Counted from the first letter of the stretch, positions 1 to 5,456 are shown. The stretch is 5,513 nt of DNA from Oscillospiraceae bacterium (GCA_016297855.1 JAEDFW010000112.1:1-5513); one strand, 5' to 3'. Numbers and translations are program-made. Notes: generated by a model from the sequence alone, not told the origin.

Positions 1-591
1 CTCTACAGCTACGACATCCGCCGCGTGTTTGACGACTGCTTTGCCGGCCGTGTGCCCGTCTCGCGGCTGATGGACGCGGTCAACTTCCAGAACTACGTCT
101 ATCCCAAAAACCACATCAAGCTCCGGTGCCTGGAAAACCACGACCAGCCGCGCGCAGCCAGCCTCATCCCGGATGATACGCGCCTGCGTGCGTGGACCGC
201 TTTGTGCTACTTCATGAAGGGCACGACGCTCCTCTACGCCGGGCAGGAAACGTGCAACACACATACGCCGTCACTGTTCGACGTGGATCAGATTGACTGG
301 CATACCGGCCGTGATCTCACGCCGCTCATGCAGAAGCTCTACGTCATCCGCCATCAGCTGCCGACTGACGCCGCCTTCTGGCTCGATGCCGACGATGAAG
401 CGGGTATCGTCACCGCCACCTACACAGCCCCGGGCAAACAGTGCATCGGTGTGTTCCCCGTTGCGGGCAGGCCCGGCACAGCAAAAGTAACGCTTCCCGA
501 CGGTGTATATCGCGACGCGCTCTCATGCCGTGATGTCTGCGTCAAGCGCGGCTTTCTGGCTGTCGGCACGGAAGCGATCATCATCCTGTAA
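1..591 (+). CDS. GH13 family glycosidase (alpha-amylase superfamily), C-terminal part only
   Basis: The reading frame is open from base 1, so the gene starts to the left of the window; about 196 C-terminal residues are visible. It carries conserved region IV of GH13 enzymes, ENHDQPR (133-153); the Asp (142-144) is the transition-state-stabilising residue of the retaining mechanism. About 30 residues later comes LLYAGQE (229-249), matching the usual 'G-x-P-x-x-Y-x-G-x-E' end of the (beta/alpha)8 barrel, followed by a FDVDQIDW segment and a short C-terminal beta domain (roughly the last 85 residues). The family hydrolyses or transfers alpha-glucosidic bonds in starch, glycogen or maltodextrins. 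The nucleophile and acid/base regions, and any signal peptide, lie outside the window, so exact specificity and cell location cannot be told. The stop codon overlaps the ribosome site of the next gene, indicating one operon. The in-frame GTG at 25 is internal, not the start. Confidence 0.9.
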   Translation, partial: LYSYDIRRVFDDCFAGRVPVSRLMDAVNFQNYVYPKNHIKLRCLENHDQPRAASLIPDDTRLRAWTALCYFMKGTTLLYAGQETCNTHTPSLFDVDQIDWHTGRDLTPLMQKLYVIRHQLPTDAAFWLDADDEAGIVTATYTAPGKQCIGVFPVAGRPGTAKVTLPDGVYRDALSCRDVCVKRGFLAVGTEAIIIL

Positions 592-596
592 GGAGG
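591..596 (+). promoter_or_regulatory. Ribosome binding site of the PH-like gene
   Basis: AGGAGG sits 7 bases before the ATG at 604 and shares its first base with the TAA stop of the GH13 gene. This fixes the start of the next gene and ties the two genes into one transcript. Confidence 0.85.
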
Positions 597-603
597 CCGC
601 ATC

Positions 604-1026
604 ATGCACCACGACGCAGCGCACACCAATAAGACCATCGGTCTGATCGTCACCGTCGTCGTCCTTGTTCTTGTCACCGCCCTGTTCATTTTCGGCAGCG
701 CCAGCGGCATCCGCGCCGAACTGACTGAAACCGCCCTGCATGTCAAAGGCCCGATGTTTGAAGAAACCATCGCGCTTTCTGATATTGATTCCGCAGAGCT
801 GCAGCAGGACGTGGCCTATGGCTCACGCACCTGGGGTGCGGACTTCGTGAGCGTCAAGACCGGCAATTTCCAGAACACGGCGTTCGGCAGCTACCGCTGC
901 GCCGTCTATTCTGGGCCGCAGAGCTGCATCGTCGTGCGGCACACCGGCGGCACGTTGGTTTTCAACCTGAAAACCGGCGGCGAAACACAGACGTTTTTCC
1001 ATCAGCTGCAGGCCGCGCTGCAATAA
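604..1026 (+). CDS. Small membrane-anchored protein with a bacterial PH-like domain, function unknown
   Basis: This 140-residue protein has one hydrophobic helix at about residues 11-33 (TIGLIVTVVVLVLVTALFIF) preceded by a short His/Asp-rich tail, then a soluble domain from about 36 to 140. The domain has a beta-rich pattern: 'LTETALHVKGPMFEETIALSDIDSAEL' in style, then several strands, ending in VVRHTGGTLVFNLKTGG and a terminal amphipathic helix (QTFFHQLQAALQ). This layout matches small bacterial PH-domain proteins (Pfam bPH families), whose ligands are mostly unknown. I infer a single-pass membrane protein with the domain on one face; topology is not certain. The start is supported by an AGGAGG site at 591-596. 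The gene follows the GH13 gene by 12 bases and ends 16 bases before a strong terminator, so it is the last gene of that operon. Recognition of the fold is by pattern only, so it could also be an unrelated DUF. Confidence 0.8.
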   Translation: MHHDAAHTNKTIGLIVTVVVLVLVTALFIFGSASGIRAELTETALHVKGPMFEETIALSDIDSAELQQDVAYGSRTWGADFVSVKTGNFQNTAFGSYRCAVYSGPQSCIVVRHTGGTLVFNLKTGGETQTFFHQLQAALQ

Positions 1027-1037
1027 CCCGCACAATG

Positions 1038-1072
1038 AAAAAGAGGGAACGGATTTCCGTTCCCTCTTTTTT
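1038..1072 (+). terminator. Rho-independent terminator after the GH13/PH-like operon
   Basis: A perfect 10-bp stem, GAGGGAACGG (1043-1052) with CCGTTCCCTC (1057-1066), closes a 4-base loop. An A-run on the left (1038-1042) and a T-run on the right (1067-1072) flank it and extend the pairing. This is a textbook intrinsic terminator; because both arms have A/T runs it could also act on the other strand. Confidence 0.95.
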
Positions 1073-1138
1073 GCAAAGTTCACTTGGCAAATCGCGCAAA
1101 GCGAGCTATACTATTTTCGCAAAGTTAACTTAGCATAT
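1073..1138 (+). repeat. Three 23-bp-spaced repeats over the promoter, candidate operators
   Basis: Units begin with GCAAAG at 1073, 1096 and 1119, exactly 23 bases apart. Units 1 and 3 agree at 17 of 20 positions (GCAAAGTT-c/a-ACTT-g/a-GCA-a/t-AT); unit 2 keeps GCAAAG and a few further bases and contains the -10 box. Unit 1 overlaps the -35 box and unit 3 covers the expected start of transcription. Unit 3 contains the perfect palindrome AAGTTAACTT (1122-1131), and unit 1 has the near-palindrome AAGTTCACTT (1076-1085). I infer binding sites for the XRE protein encoded just downstream (autorepression); no binding evidence exists in the sequence itself. Confidence 0.6.
1084..1112 (+). promoter_or_regulatory. 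Sigma-A-type promoter of the XRE/membrane protein operon
   Basis: The -35 box TTGGCA (1084-1089, 5/6 match) and -10 box TATACT (1107-1112, 5/6 match) are separated by exactly 17 bases. Transcription would start near 1119, giving a leader of about 60 bases before the ATG at 1180. The promoter lies directly behind the previous terminator and inside a repeat array (1073-1138), so it is probably repressible. Confidence 0.8.
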
Positions 1139-1179
1139 GCGTGTCGTGGACGCACGGCGCGCAGCAAAGGAGCAATCAC

Positions 1180-1386
1180 ATGAAAACAAAAATCCGCGAA
1201 CTGCGCAAAGCGCGCAAGCTTTCGCAGGAGGAGCTGGCGGAGGCGGTCGGCACCACACGGCAGACCATCACCTCCATCGAGGTGGGAAAATATACCGCTT
1301 CGCTGCCCCTTGCCTATAAAATTGCCCATTATTTCGGGCTGCGCATTGAAGAAGTCTTTGACTTCTCGGAACTGGAGGAATCGTAA
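1180..1386 (+). CDS. XRE-family helix-turn-helix transcriptional regulator (YozG-like)
   Basis: This 68-residue protein is almost entirely one Cro/C1-type DNA-binding domain. KIRELRKARKLSQEELAEAV and GTTRQTITSIEVGKYTASL give the helix-turn-helix (residues about 4-44), followed by LAYKIAHYFGLRIEEVFDF, the last helices typical of short YozG-like repressors. There is no ligand or protease domain. The ATG at 1180 is chosen over the upstream GTG at 1141 because AAGGAG (1167-1172) sits 7 bases before it and because the family starts with 'MKxxIRELR'. The stop TAA overlaps the ATG of the next gene by one base. Such small regulators are commonly paired with a membrane protein gene and repress their own operon; the palindromic repeats at the promoter fit that. 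The target set beyond its own promoter is unknown. Confidence 0.92.
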   Translation: MKTKIRELRKARKLSQEELAEAVGTTRQTITSIEVGKYTASLPLAYKIAHYFGLRIEEVFDFSELEES

Positions 1387-1865
1387 TGGAAAAAATGGAA
1401 CAATACCGGGAAAAACTCAAACTGCAGAACGCCGTCATCGCCGTCTGCTGCGCTGTGCTGGCCATTTTCTGCTTTCTTGCCGCTGCCAGTGAATTTGGAC
1501 TCATTTCGCTGCTCACACCTGCCGTTGCAGACAACCACTGGCAGTCGATGTGGCGCGGCTTCATCTCCGGCGCATCGGTCGGCGTATTGGCGCTTATGAT
1601 CGTGGGTCTCGTGCGCAATATTCTGGCGCTTCACAGTGACGATGCACTGAAAAAACGCTACGTCAAAGACCACGACGAGCGCACCATCCAGATCTGGACG
1701 AGCGCGCGGGCGCTGTCCATGCAGATCTTTGTGCTTGTCGCTCTTGTGGCAGTCATTGTGGCGGGCTATTTCAATATGACTGTCAGCCTCACCATTCTGG
1801 CCTGTGTGCTGTTTCACTCGCTTCTCGGCCTTGGCTGCAAGCTGTATTACAGCCAGAAATTCTGA
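1386..1865 (+). CDS. Four-helix membrane protein of unknown function, coupled to the XRE regulator
   Basis: This 159-residue protein has four hydrophobic stretches at about residues 15-35, 58-80, 110-128 and 131-152. Between helices 2 and 3 lies a charged loop with ALKKRYVKDHDERTIQIW (87-104). The 'D-E-R-T' loop followed by two helices resembles DUF2178-like membrane proteins that often accompany small XRE repressors; this resemblance is from memory of the pattern, not from a search. No catalytic motif is visible. Its ATG (1386-1388) overlaps the regulator's TAA by one base and its ribosome site GGAGG (1374-1378) lies inside the regulator gene, so translation is coupled and the two proteins are likely made in fixed ratio. 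It might be a sensor or partner that controls the regulator, or simply its main target. It ends just before a terminator. Confidence 0.85.
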   Translation: MEKMEQYREKLKLQNAVIAVCCAVLAIFCFLAAASEFGLISLLTPAVADNHWQSMWRGFISGASVGVLALMIVGLVRNILALHSDDALKKRYVKDHDERTIQIWTSARALSMQIFVLVALVAVIVAGYFNMTVSLTILACVLFHSLLGLGCKLYYSQKF

Positions 1866-1875
1866 AGCAGCAGAA

Positions 1876-1911
1876 AATCCGGGAGAACGAAATCCGTTCT
1901 CCCGGGTTTTT
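1876..1911 (+). terminator. Rho-independent terminator between convergent operons
   Basis: The 11-bp stem CCGGGAGAACG (1879-1889) pairs with CGTTCTCCCGG (1895-1905) around a 5-base loop and is followed by TTTTT (1907-1911). It ends the XRE/membrane operon. On the other strand the same hairpin follows the nifU stop by about 14 bases and is trailed by TTTT (1874-1877 complement), so it probably also terminates nifSU. Confidence 0.92.
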
Positions 1912-1919
1912 ACCGTATC

Positions 1920-2354
1920 TTATACCATCCGGCAGCTCTCGCAGCATCCCTCGCACGGGAACTTTGACTTGTCGTAAGCAATGCCGTTTTTCTCGTAGTA
2001 GTCCTGAATCGCGGACTTGACGGCCTCCTCTGCCAGCACCGAGCAGTGCAGCTTGTGCACAGGCAGTCCTCCCAGCGCGTCCACAACCTCTTTGTTCGTC
2101 AGCGCCAACGCTTCTTCAACCGTCTTTCCCTTGATCATCTCCGTGGCCATCGAGCTCGACGCAATCGCGCTTCCACAGCCGAACGTCTCAAATTTCACGT
2201 CTGTGACGCGGTTATCGTCGATTTTCAGATAGATTTTCATGATATCGCCGCACTTGGCATTACCGACCTCGCCCACGCCGTCGGCGTTTTCAATGCTGCC
2301 CACATTTCTCGGGTGCATGAAGTGGTCCATGACCGTTTCCGTATACAGTGCCAT
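1920..2354 (-). CDS. nifU: NifU/IscU-type Fe-S cluster assembly scaffold with Cys-rich C-terminal tail
   Basis: This 144-residue cytosolic protein receives sulfur from the cysteine desulfurase and builds Fe-S clusters for transfer to client enzymes. All scaffold ligands are present: Cys35 in NAKCGD with Asp37, Cys60 in FGCGSAIASSS, and Cys104 in KLHCSVLAEEA with His103 before it. The opening MALYTETVMDHFMHPRNVG is typical of the family. The segment before Cys104 reads LPVHK rather than the LPPVK by which the HscA chaperone recognises proteobacterial IscU. The protein is somewhat longer than a bare IscU domain because of a tail ending in CEGCCESC (134-141), four further cysteines. The start has AAGGAG 9 bases upstream (complement of 2364-2369). 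It lies 19 bases after the nifS stop, so it is the second gene of a nifS-nifU operon. Confidence 0.95.
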   Translation of the reverse strand: MALYTETVMDHFMHPRNVGSIENADGVGEVGNAKCGDIMKIYLKIDDNRVTDVKFETFGCGSAIASSSMATEMIKGKTVEEALALTNKEVVDALGGLPVHKLHCSVLAEEAVKSAIQDYYEKNGIAYDKSKFPCEGCCESCRMV

Positions 2355-2373
2355 TGCCTGTTTCTCCTTTCTA

Positions 2374-3561
2374 TTACAGCAGGTGCTGCTGCTCGCCGCG
2401 CTCGAGCGCCTTCCACACCGGAGACATCGAGCGCAGATACTCCACGATGGGCGGGATTTCCTTCAGCATATACTCTGCTTCTTCCATCGTGTTTTCCTCG
2501 CACAGACTCAGCCGCAGCGAGCCGTGCGCCACCTCGTGCTTTCTGCCGATGGCCAGCAGCACATGGCTGGGGTCGAGCGAGCCGGACGTGCACGCCGAGC
2601 CGGACGACGCGCAGATGCCCTTCGCATCGAGCAGCAGCAGCAAACTCTCGCCCTCAATGCCCTCGAAGCAGAAGTTGACGTTGCCGGGCAGACGATTTTT
2701 CCGACTGCCGTTCAGCGCGCAGTGCGGAATCTGCGACAGCCCCCCGATCAGCCGATCGCGCATCTGCGTCATATGCGCCGCGTTCTTTTCAAGATTCTCG
2801 CACGCTTCCTTGAACGCCGCCGCCATGGACACAATACCGGCCACATTTTCCGTGCCTGCGCGCTTGCCTCGTTCCTGCGCGCCGCCATAGATCACGTTCG
2901 TCAGCACGATGCCGCGCCGTGCGTACAGTGCGCCCACGCCCTTCGGCCCGTGGAACTTGTGCGCCGACATGGACAACATGTCGATATTCTGCGCCTGTAC
3001 GTCGATGGGAAGGTGGCCCGCTGCCTGCACCGCGTCGGTATGGAACAGAACGCCCTTTTCCCGGCAGAGTTTTCCGATCTCGGCGACCGGCTCGATGGTG
3101 CCGATCTCGTTGTTGGCGTACATCACGCTCACGAGGCAGGTATCGTCCCGAATCGCGTCGGCGACCTGCTGCGCCGTGATATGTCCTTCTTCATCCACCG
3201 GCAGCAGCGTTACCTCGAAGCCCTGCTTTTCCAGTGCCTGCAGCGTGTGCAGCACCGCGTGATGTTCGATGCTCGTTGAAATGATGTGCTTTTTGCCCTT
3301 CTTCGCGCCCAGCGCAGCCGCGGAAATGAGCGCCTGATTGTCCGCCTCGCTGCCGCCGGAGGTGAAATAGATCTCGCGCGCCGTGCAGTGCAGGCAGGCC
3401 GCCACCTGCTCGCGCGCCGTCATGAGCGCCTCTGCGGCCTGCTGCCCTACTGTGTGCAGACTCGAGGGGTTTCCGTAGATACCATCCAAATACGGCAGCA
3501 TTGCATCGATCGCCGTCCGGCTCATTTTTGTTGTAGCGGCATTGTCCGCGTAAATTCTCAA
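2374..3561 (-). CDS. nifS: Cysteine desulfurase NifS/IscS, group I
   Basis: This 395-residue pyridoxal-phosphate enzyme converts L-cysteine to alanine and a protein-bound persulfide, supplying sulfur to NifU and possibly to tRNA thiolation. Visible landmarks are YADNAATT at the N-terminus, the phosphate-binding TSGGSEADN (67-75), His100 in SIEHHAV that stacks on the cofactor, MYANNEIGT, Asp176 and Gln179 in HTDAVQA, the Schiff-base Lys202 in SAHKFHGPKG, RAGTEN (234-239), and the catalytic Cys324 in SGSACTSGSLDPSHVL. The long loop around the Cys marks group I (NifS/IscS), not SufS. Length is normal and no key residue is missing. The start codon is TTG (complement of 3559-3561): AAAAGGAG (complement of 3571-3578) lies 9 bases upstream and the protein begins exactly where the family does. 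nifU follows 19 bases downstream. No iscR, hscA or iscA gene is in the window. Confidence 0.97.
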   Translation of the reverse strand: MRIYADNAATTKMSRTAIDAMLPYLDGIYGNPSSLHTVGQQAAEALMTAREQVAACLHCTAREIYFTSGGSEADNQALISAAALGAKKGKKHIISTSIEHHAVLHTLQALEKQGFEVTLLPVDEEGHITAQQVADAIRDDTCLVSVMYANNEIGTIEPVAEIGKLCREKGVLFHTDAVQAAGHLPIDVQAQNIDMLSMSAHKFHGPKGVGALYARRGIVLTNVIYGGAQERGKRAGTENVAGIVSMAAAFKEACENLEKNAAHMTQMRDRLIGGLSQIPHCALNGSRKNRLPGNVNFCFEGIEGESLLLLLDAKGICASSGSACTSGSLDPSHVLLAIGRKHEVAHGSLRLSLCEENTMEEAEYMLKEIPPIVEYLRSMSPVWKALERGEQQHLL

Positions 3562-3570
3562 AAGAATCAG

Positions 3571-3578
3571 CTCCTTTT
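3571..3578 (-). promoter_or_regulatory. Ribosome binding site that fixes the TTG start of nifS
   Basis: AAAAGGAG on the minus strand lies 9 bases before the TTG at 3561-3559. No ATG or GTG with comparable spacing is available in frame. Confidence 0.85.
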
Positions 3579-3594
3579 CGCCTGTGTTTATGAA

Positions 3595-3611
3595 TTCCCG
3601 GAAAGCGGGAA
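3595..3611 (-). other. Small hairpin in the nifS leader
   Basis: TTCCCG (3595-3600) and CGGGAA (3606-3611) form a perfect 6-bp stem with a 5-base loop, between the predicted nifS transcription start and its ribosome site. It has no T-run, so it is not a terminator. It may be a leader structure or a chance repeat. Confidence 0.35.
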
Positions 3612-3637
3612 ACTATGTATATTCTGTCTTCGCTGCA

Positions 3638-3666
3638 AGCATAGCATATATTACCTATAAAGTCAA
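3638..3666 (-). promoter_or_regulatory. Promoter of the nifSU operon
   Basis: Read on the minus strand, TTGACT (3666-3661, 5/6 match) and TATGCT (3643-3638, 4/6 match) are 17 bases apart. The -10 box is preceded by TGC, an extended -10 'TGn' motif that compensates for the weaker hexamer. Transcription would begin near 3631, giving a leader of about 70 bases. The -35 box lies inside an inverted repeat (3653-3671). Confidence 0.75.
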
Positions 3667-3671
3667 TAGGT
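3653..3671. promoter_or_regulatory. Inverted repeat over the nifS -35 box, candidate operator
   Basis: ACCTAT (3653-3658) and ATAGGT (3666-3671) are perfect inverted copies separated by 7 bases that hold most of the -35 hexamer. The position predicts repression of nifSU when bound. Fe-S operons in Firmicutes are often controlled by Rrf2-family regulators (IscR/CymR type) that bind AT-rich dyads of about this size; assigning this site to such a protein is inference. Confidence 0.5.
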
Positions 3672-3725
3672 TTTTGAAGCGTTGGTCTCTTCAGTAATTC
3701 TTAAGGATTTCACAGCAAAAACCGC

Positions 3726-3754
3726 TTGTCTGCCGGCAGAAAACATTGTATATT
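3726..3754 (+). promoter_or_regulatory. Promoter of the Mbeg1-like/COG2426 operon
   Basis: TTGTCT (3726-3731, 4/6 match) and TATATT (3749-3754, 5/6 match) are 17 bases apart. Transcription would start near 3761, about 22 bases before the ATG, leaving just enough room for the ribosome site. It is divergent from the nifS promoter; the two -35 boxes are about 60 bases apart. Confidence 0.65.
3729..3740. promoter_or_regulatory. Perfect 12-bp palindrome in the promoter, candidate operator
   Basis: TCTGCCGGCAGA is its own reverse complement. It overlaps the end of the -35 box and fills the first half of the spacer, where a bound protein would block RNA polymerase. No regulator gene for it is seen nearby. 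Confidence 0.45.
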
Positions 3755-3771
3755 GTATGAAAGGAAGATTC

Positions 3772-3777
3772 AGGAGG
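3772..3777 (+). promoter_or_regulatory. Ribosome binding site of the Mbeg1-like gene
   Basis: AGGAGG lies 5 bases before the ATG at 3783. It decides the start: an in-frame upstream start at 3726 would overlap the promoter and has no such site. Confidence 0.85.
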
Positions 3778-3782
3778 CCCGC

Positions 3783-4979
3783 ATGGCAAATATTCTCGAC
3801 TATCTCATCTGGCGCGGCGACTTGACGCTTGCCGAGCGGCCGTTTAACGAGGTGGATAATCTCATCTTATCCGAACTGTGTTATCTGGATTTTGGCGGCA
3901 TTGTGCCCGAACCGTTTACCGACGCGGTCAGCCTGCGCGAAGCGGCTGAGCGCTATTTTTCCCTGCATCCCACGACCGATATGGGCGTGCTGGTTCCCAA
4001 CACCATCCCCGCGCTTCTGCGCGAAGCCGCCGCGTCGCGCCGGTTCGGCGAGATGCGTTTGTGCGGCTACCGCAGCGCGCTGGACACAAAAACCGAAATA
4101 CAGTTTGCGGCGCTGTGCGTCTGCTGCGGCGACGGCTGCGTGTATCTCGCCTTCCGCGGCACCGATGATACCATCGTCGGCTGGAAAGAAGATTTCAACA
4201 TGGCCTTCATGCCCACCGTGCCCGCACAGCAGCAGGCTGCGCAGTATCTTTCGCGGGCGGCTGCGGCCTTTCCCGCACAGGTTCTGCGCGTCGGCGGCCA
4301 CTCCAAGGGCGGCAATCTTGCCGTCTATGCTTCCGTCTGCTGCACCGAGCGTGAACAGAACCAGATCTCGGCCGTCTACAACAACGACGGCCCGGGCCTG
4401 CACCAGCGCTGGCTGGACAGTGACGGGCACCGGCGCGCAGCGAGCAAGATCCACACCATTGTGCCGGAAAGCTCGGTCGTGGGGATGCTGCTCGAGCACG
4501 AGGAGCGCTACACAGTTGTGCGCAGCACACAGACGGGTCTGTTCCAGCACGACGGATTTTCCTGGCAGGTGCGCTGCGACTGCTTTGAGCAGCTGCCGTC
4601 GCTGGATGAAAACGGCCGCTTTATCAGCCGGACGCTGCACACGTTTCTGTATGCGCTCTCGGACGAACAGCGCGAGCAGTTCGTAAGCGTACTCTATGAC
4701 GTGCTCACCTGCACCGACGCTGCCACGCTCACCGAGCTGAAGCAGGGCGGCCTGAAAACGGCCTCGGCGATGCTGCGCACGCTGCGCGCTCTGGACAAGC
4801 CCACGCGCAGCGTCATTTTGCAGACGCTGAAGCTGCTGTTCAAGACCGGCGTTCTGACGGCAGAGGATGCACTTTCCTCTCCGGATCGCACGAAAACCCA
4901 CCATCTGCTTGAAGCGCTGAGCAACTATCTGGAAAGCCGCGGCACAAAATCCGACGATGACCATTCCGACCTGACTTGA
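3783..4979 (+). CDS. DUF2974 / Mbeg1-like alpha/beta-hydrolase-fold protein
   Basis: This 398-residue protein matches the Mbeg1-like (DUF2974) family of lipase-like proteins. The N-terminus MANILDYLIWRGDLTLAERPFNEVDNLILSEL is characteristic. YLAFRGTDDTIVGWKEDFNM (121-140) is the family's conserved block, GGHSKGGN (171-178) is the nucleophile elbow with Ser174, YNNDGPG (199-205) holds a likely catalytic Asp202, and GLFQHDGFSW (252-261) holds the likely catalytic His256. The triad appears complete, so an esterase or lipase activity is plausible, but the substrate is unknown for this family. Residues 275-398 form a mostly helical, charged tail. No signal peptide or membrane helix is seen, so it is probably cytosolic. 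It is the first gene of a two-gene operon; the COG2426 gene starts 3 bases after its stop. The start rests on the AGGAGG at 3772 and on family alignment. Confidence 0.92.
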   Translation: MANILDYLIWRGDLTLAERPFNEVDNLILSELCYLDFGGIVPEPFTDAVSLREAAERYFSLHPTTDMGVLVPNTIPALLREAAASRRFGEMRLCGYRSALDTKTEIQFAALCVCCGDGCVYLAFRGTDDTIVGWKEDFNMAFMPTVPAQQQAAQYLSRAAAAFPAQVLRVGGHSKGGNLAVYASVCCTEREQNQISAVYNNDGPGLHQRWLDSDGHRRAASKIHTIVPESSVVGMLLEHEERYTVVRSTQTGLFQHDGFSWQVRCDCFEQLPSLDENGRFISRTLHTFLYALSDEQREQFVSVLYDVLTCTDAATLTELKQGGLKTASAMLRTLRALDKPTRSVILQTLKLLFKTGVLTAEDALSSPDRTKTHHLLEALSNYLESRGTKSDDDHSDLT

Positions 4980-4982
4980 TTT

Positions 4983-5447
4983 ATGCTGAAAGAACTTCTA
5001 TTTTGTATGCTGCTGTCTCTCGCGCCCGTCTCCGAGCTGCGCGGGGCCATCCCCGTGGGGCTAGCCGCCGGGATTCCCGTGGCGCTTTTGTATCCGGCGT
5101 GCGTGCTGGCAAACCTCATTCCCGTGCCGCTGATCATCGTGTTTTTGCGAAAGGTGCTTGCATGGATGCAGCGGTGCGGCGGTATCCTGCAAAAAGGCGC
5201 AGACTGGCTCATCCGGCGCGGCGCAACCAAATCCGCGCTGGTGAAAAAATACGAGATGCTGGGGCTTTTCCTGCTCGTCGCCATCCCGCTGCCCGGTACG
5301 GGCGCGTGGACGGGCGCGCTGGTCGCCGCGCTTTTGGGCCGGCGCATCAAGCACGCCATGCCCATCATCGGCGCCGGCGTAGCCACAGCGGGCGTGCTGG
5401 TGCTTCTCATCTGCAAGGGCATCATCCACATTGCAGGACTGATCTGA
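4983..5447 (+). CDS. COG2426 membrane protein ('small multidrug export' family, PF06695)
   Basis: This 154-residue integral membrane protein carries the two family signatures: APVSELRGAIPVGLAAG (14-30) near the N-terminus and AIPLPGTGAWTGALVAALLG (100-119). Hydrophobic segments lie at about 1-15, 29-57, 91-119 and 126-150, with a basic soluble loop at about 58-90. The export label for this family is an old, weakly supported annotation; no transport substrate can be read from the sequence, and the paired Pro/Gly-rich motifs could be re-entrant elements. It begins 3 bases after the stop of the Mbeg1-like gene and has no recognisable Shine-Dalgarno sequence, so translation probably depends on ribosomes finishing the upstream gene. 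It ends 10 bases before a hairpin, making it the last gene of this operon. Confidence 0.9.
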   Translation: MLKELLFCMLLSLAPVSELRGAIPVGLAAGIPVALLYPACVLANLIPVPLIIVFLRKVLAWMQRCGGILQKGADWLIRRGATKSALVKKYEMLGLFLLVAIPLPGTGAWTGALVAALLGRRIKHAMPIIGAGVATAGVLVLLICKGIIHIAGLI

Positions 5448-5456
5448 CAAAATACA

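Noticed and set aside
1138..1154. Hairpin TGCGT/ACGCA in the XRE leader as a riboswitch or attenuator
   Set aside because: A 5-bp stem with a 7-base loop and no alternative structure is within chance expectation in GC-rich DNA.
1141..1179. Upstream GTG start giving an 81-residue XRE protein
   Set aside because: The extra 13 residues do not match the family, and the AAGGAG at 1167-1172 lies within them, correctly spaced for the ATG at 1180.
2239..3279. 346-codon open frame on the + strand opposite nifS
   Set aside because: It lies wholly antisense to nifS and the start of nifU, is rich in Arg/His/Ala as expected of a GC-rich shadow frame, and shows no family motif; nifS has every catalytic residue.
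3653..3675. Inverted repeat followed by TTTTT as a + strand terminator
   Set aside because: The stem is only 6 bp and AT-rich, and no + strand gene ends upstream; its overlap with the nifS -35 box favours an operator.
3726..3782. Upstream start adding 19 residues to the Mbeg1-like protein
   Set aside because: It coincides with the -35 box, lacks a ribosome site, and the family begins at MANILDYLIWRGD.
3867..4964. 365-codon open frame on the - strand opposite the Mbeg1-like gene
   Set aside because: It is a shadow of a well-recognised gene, with no recognisable domain or ribosome site.
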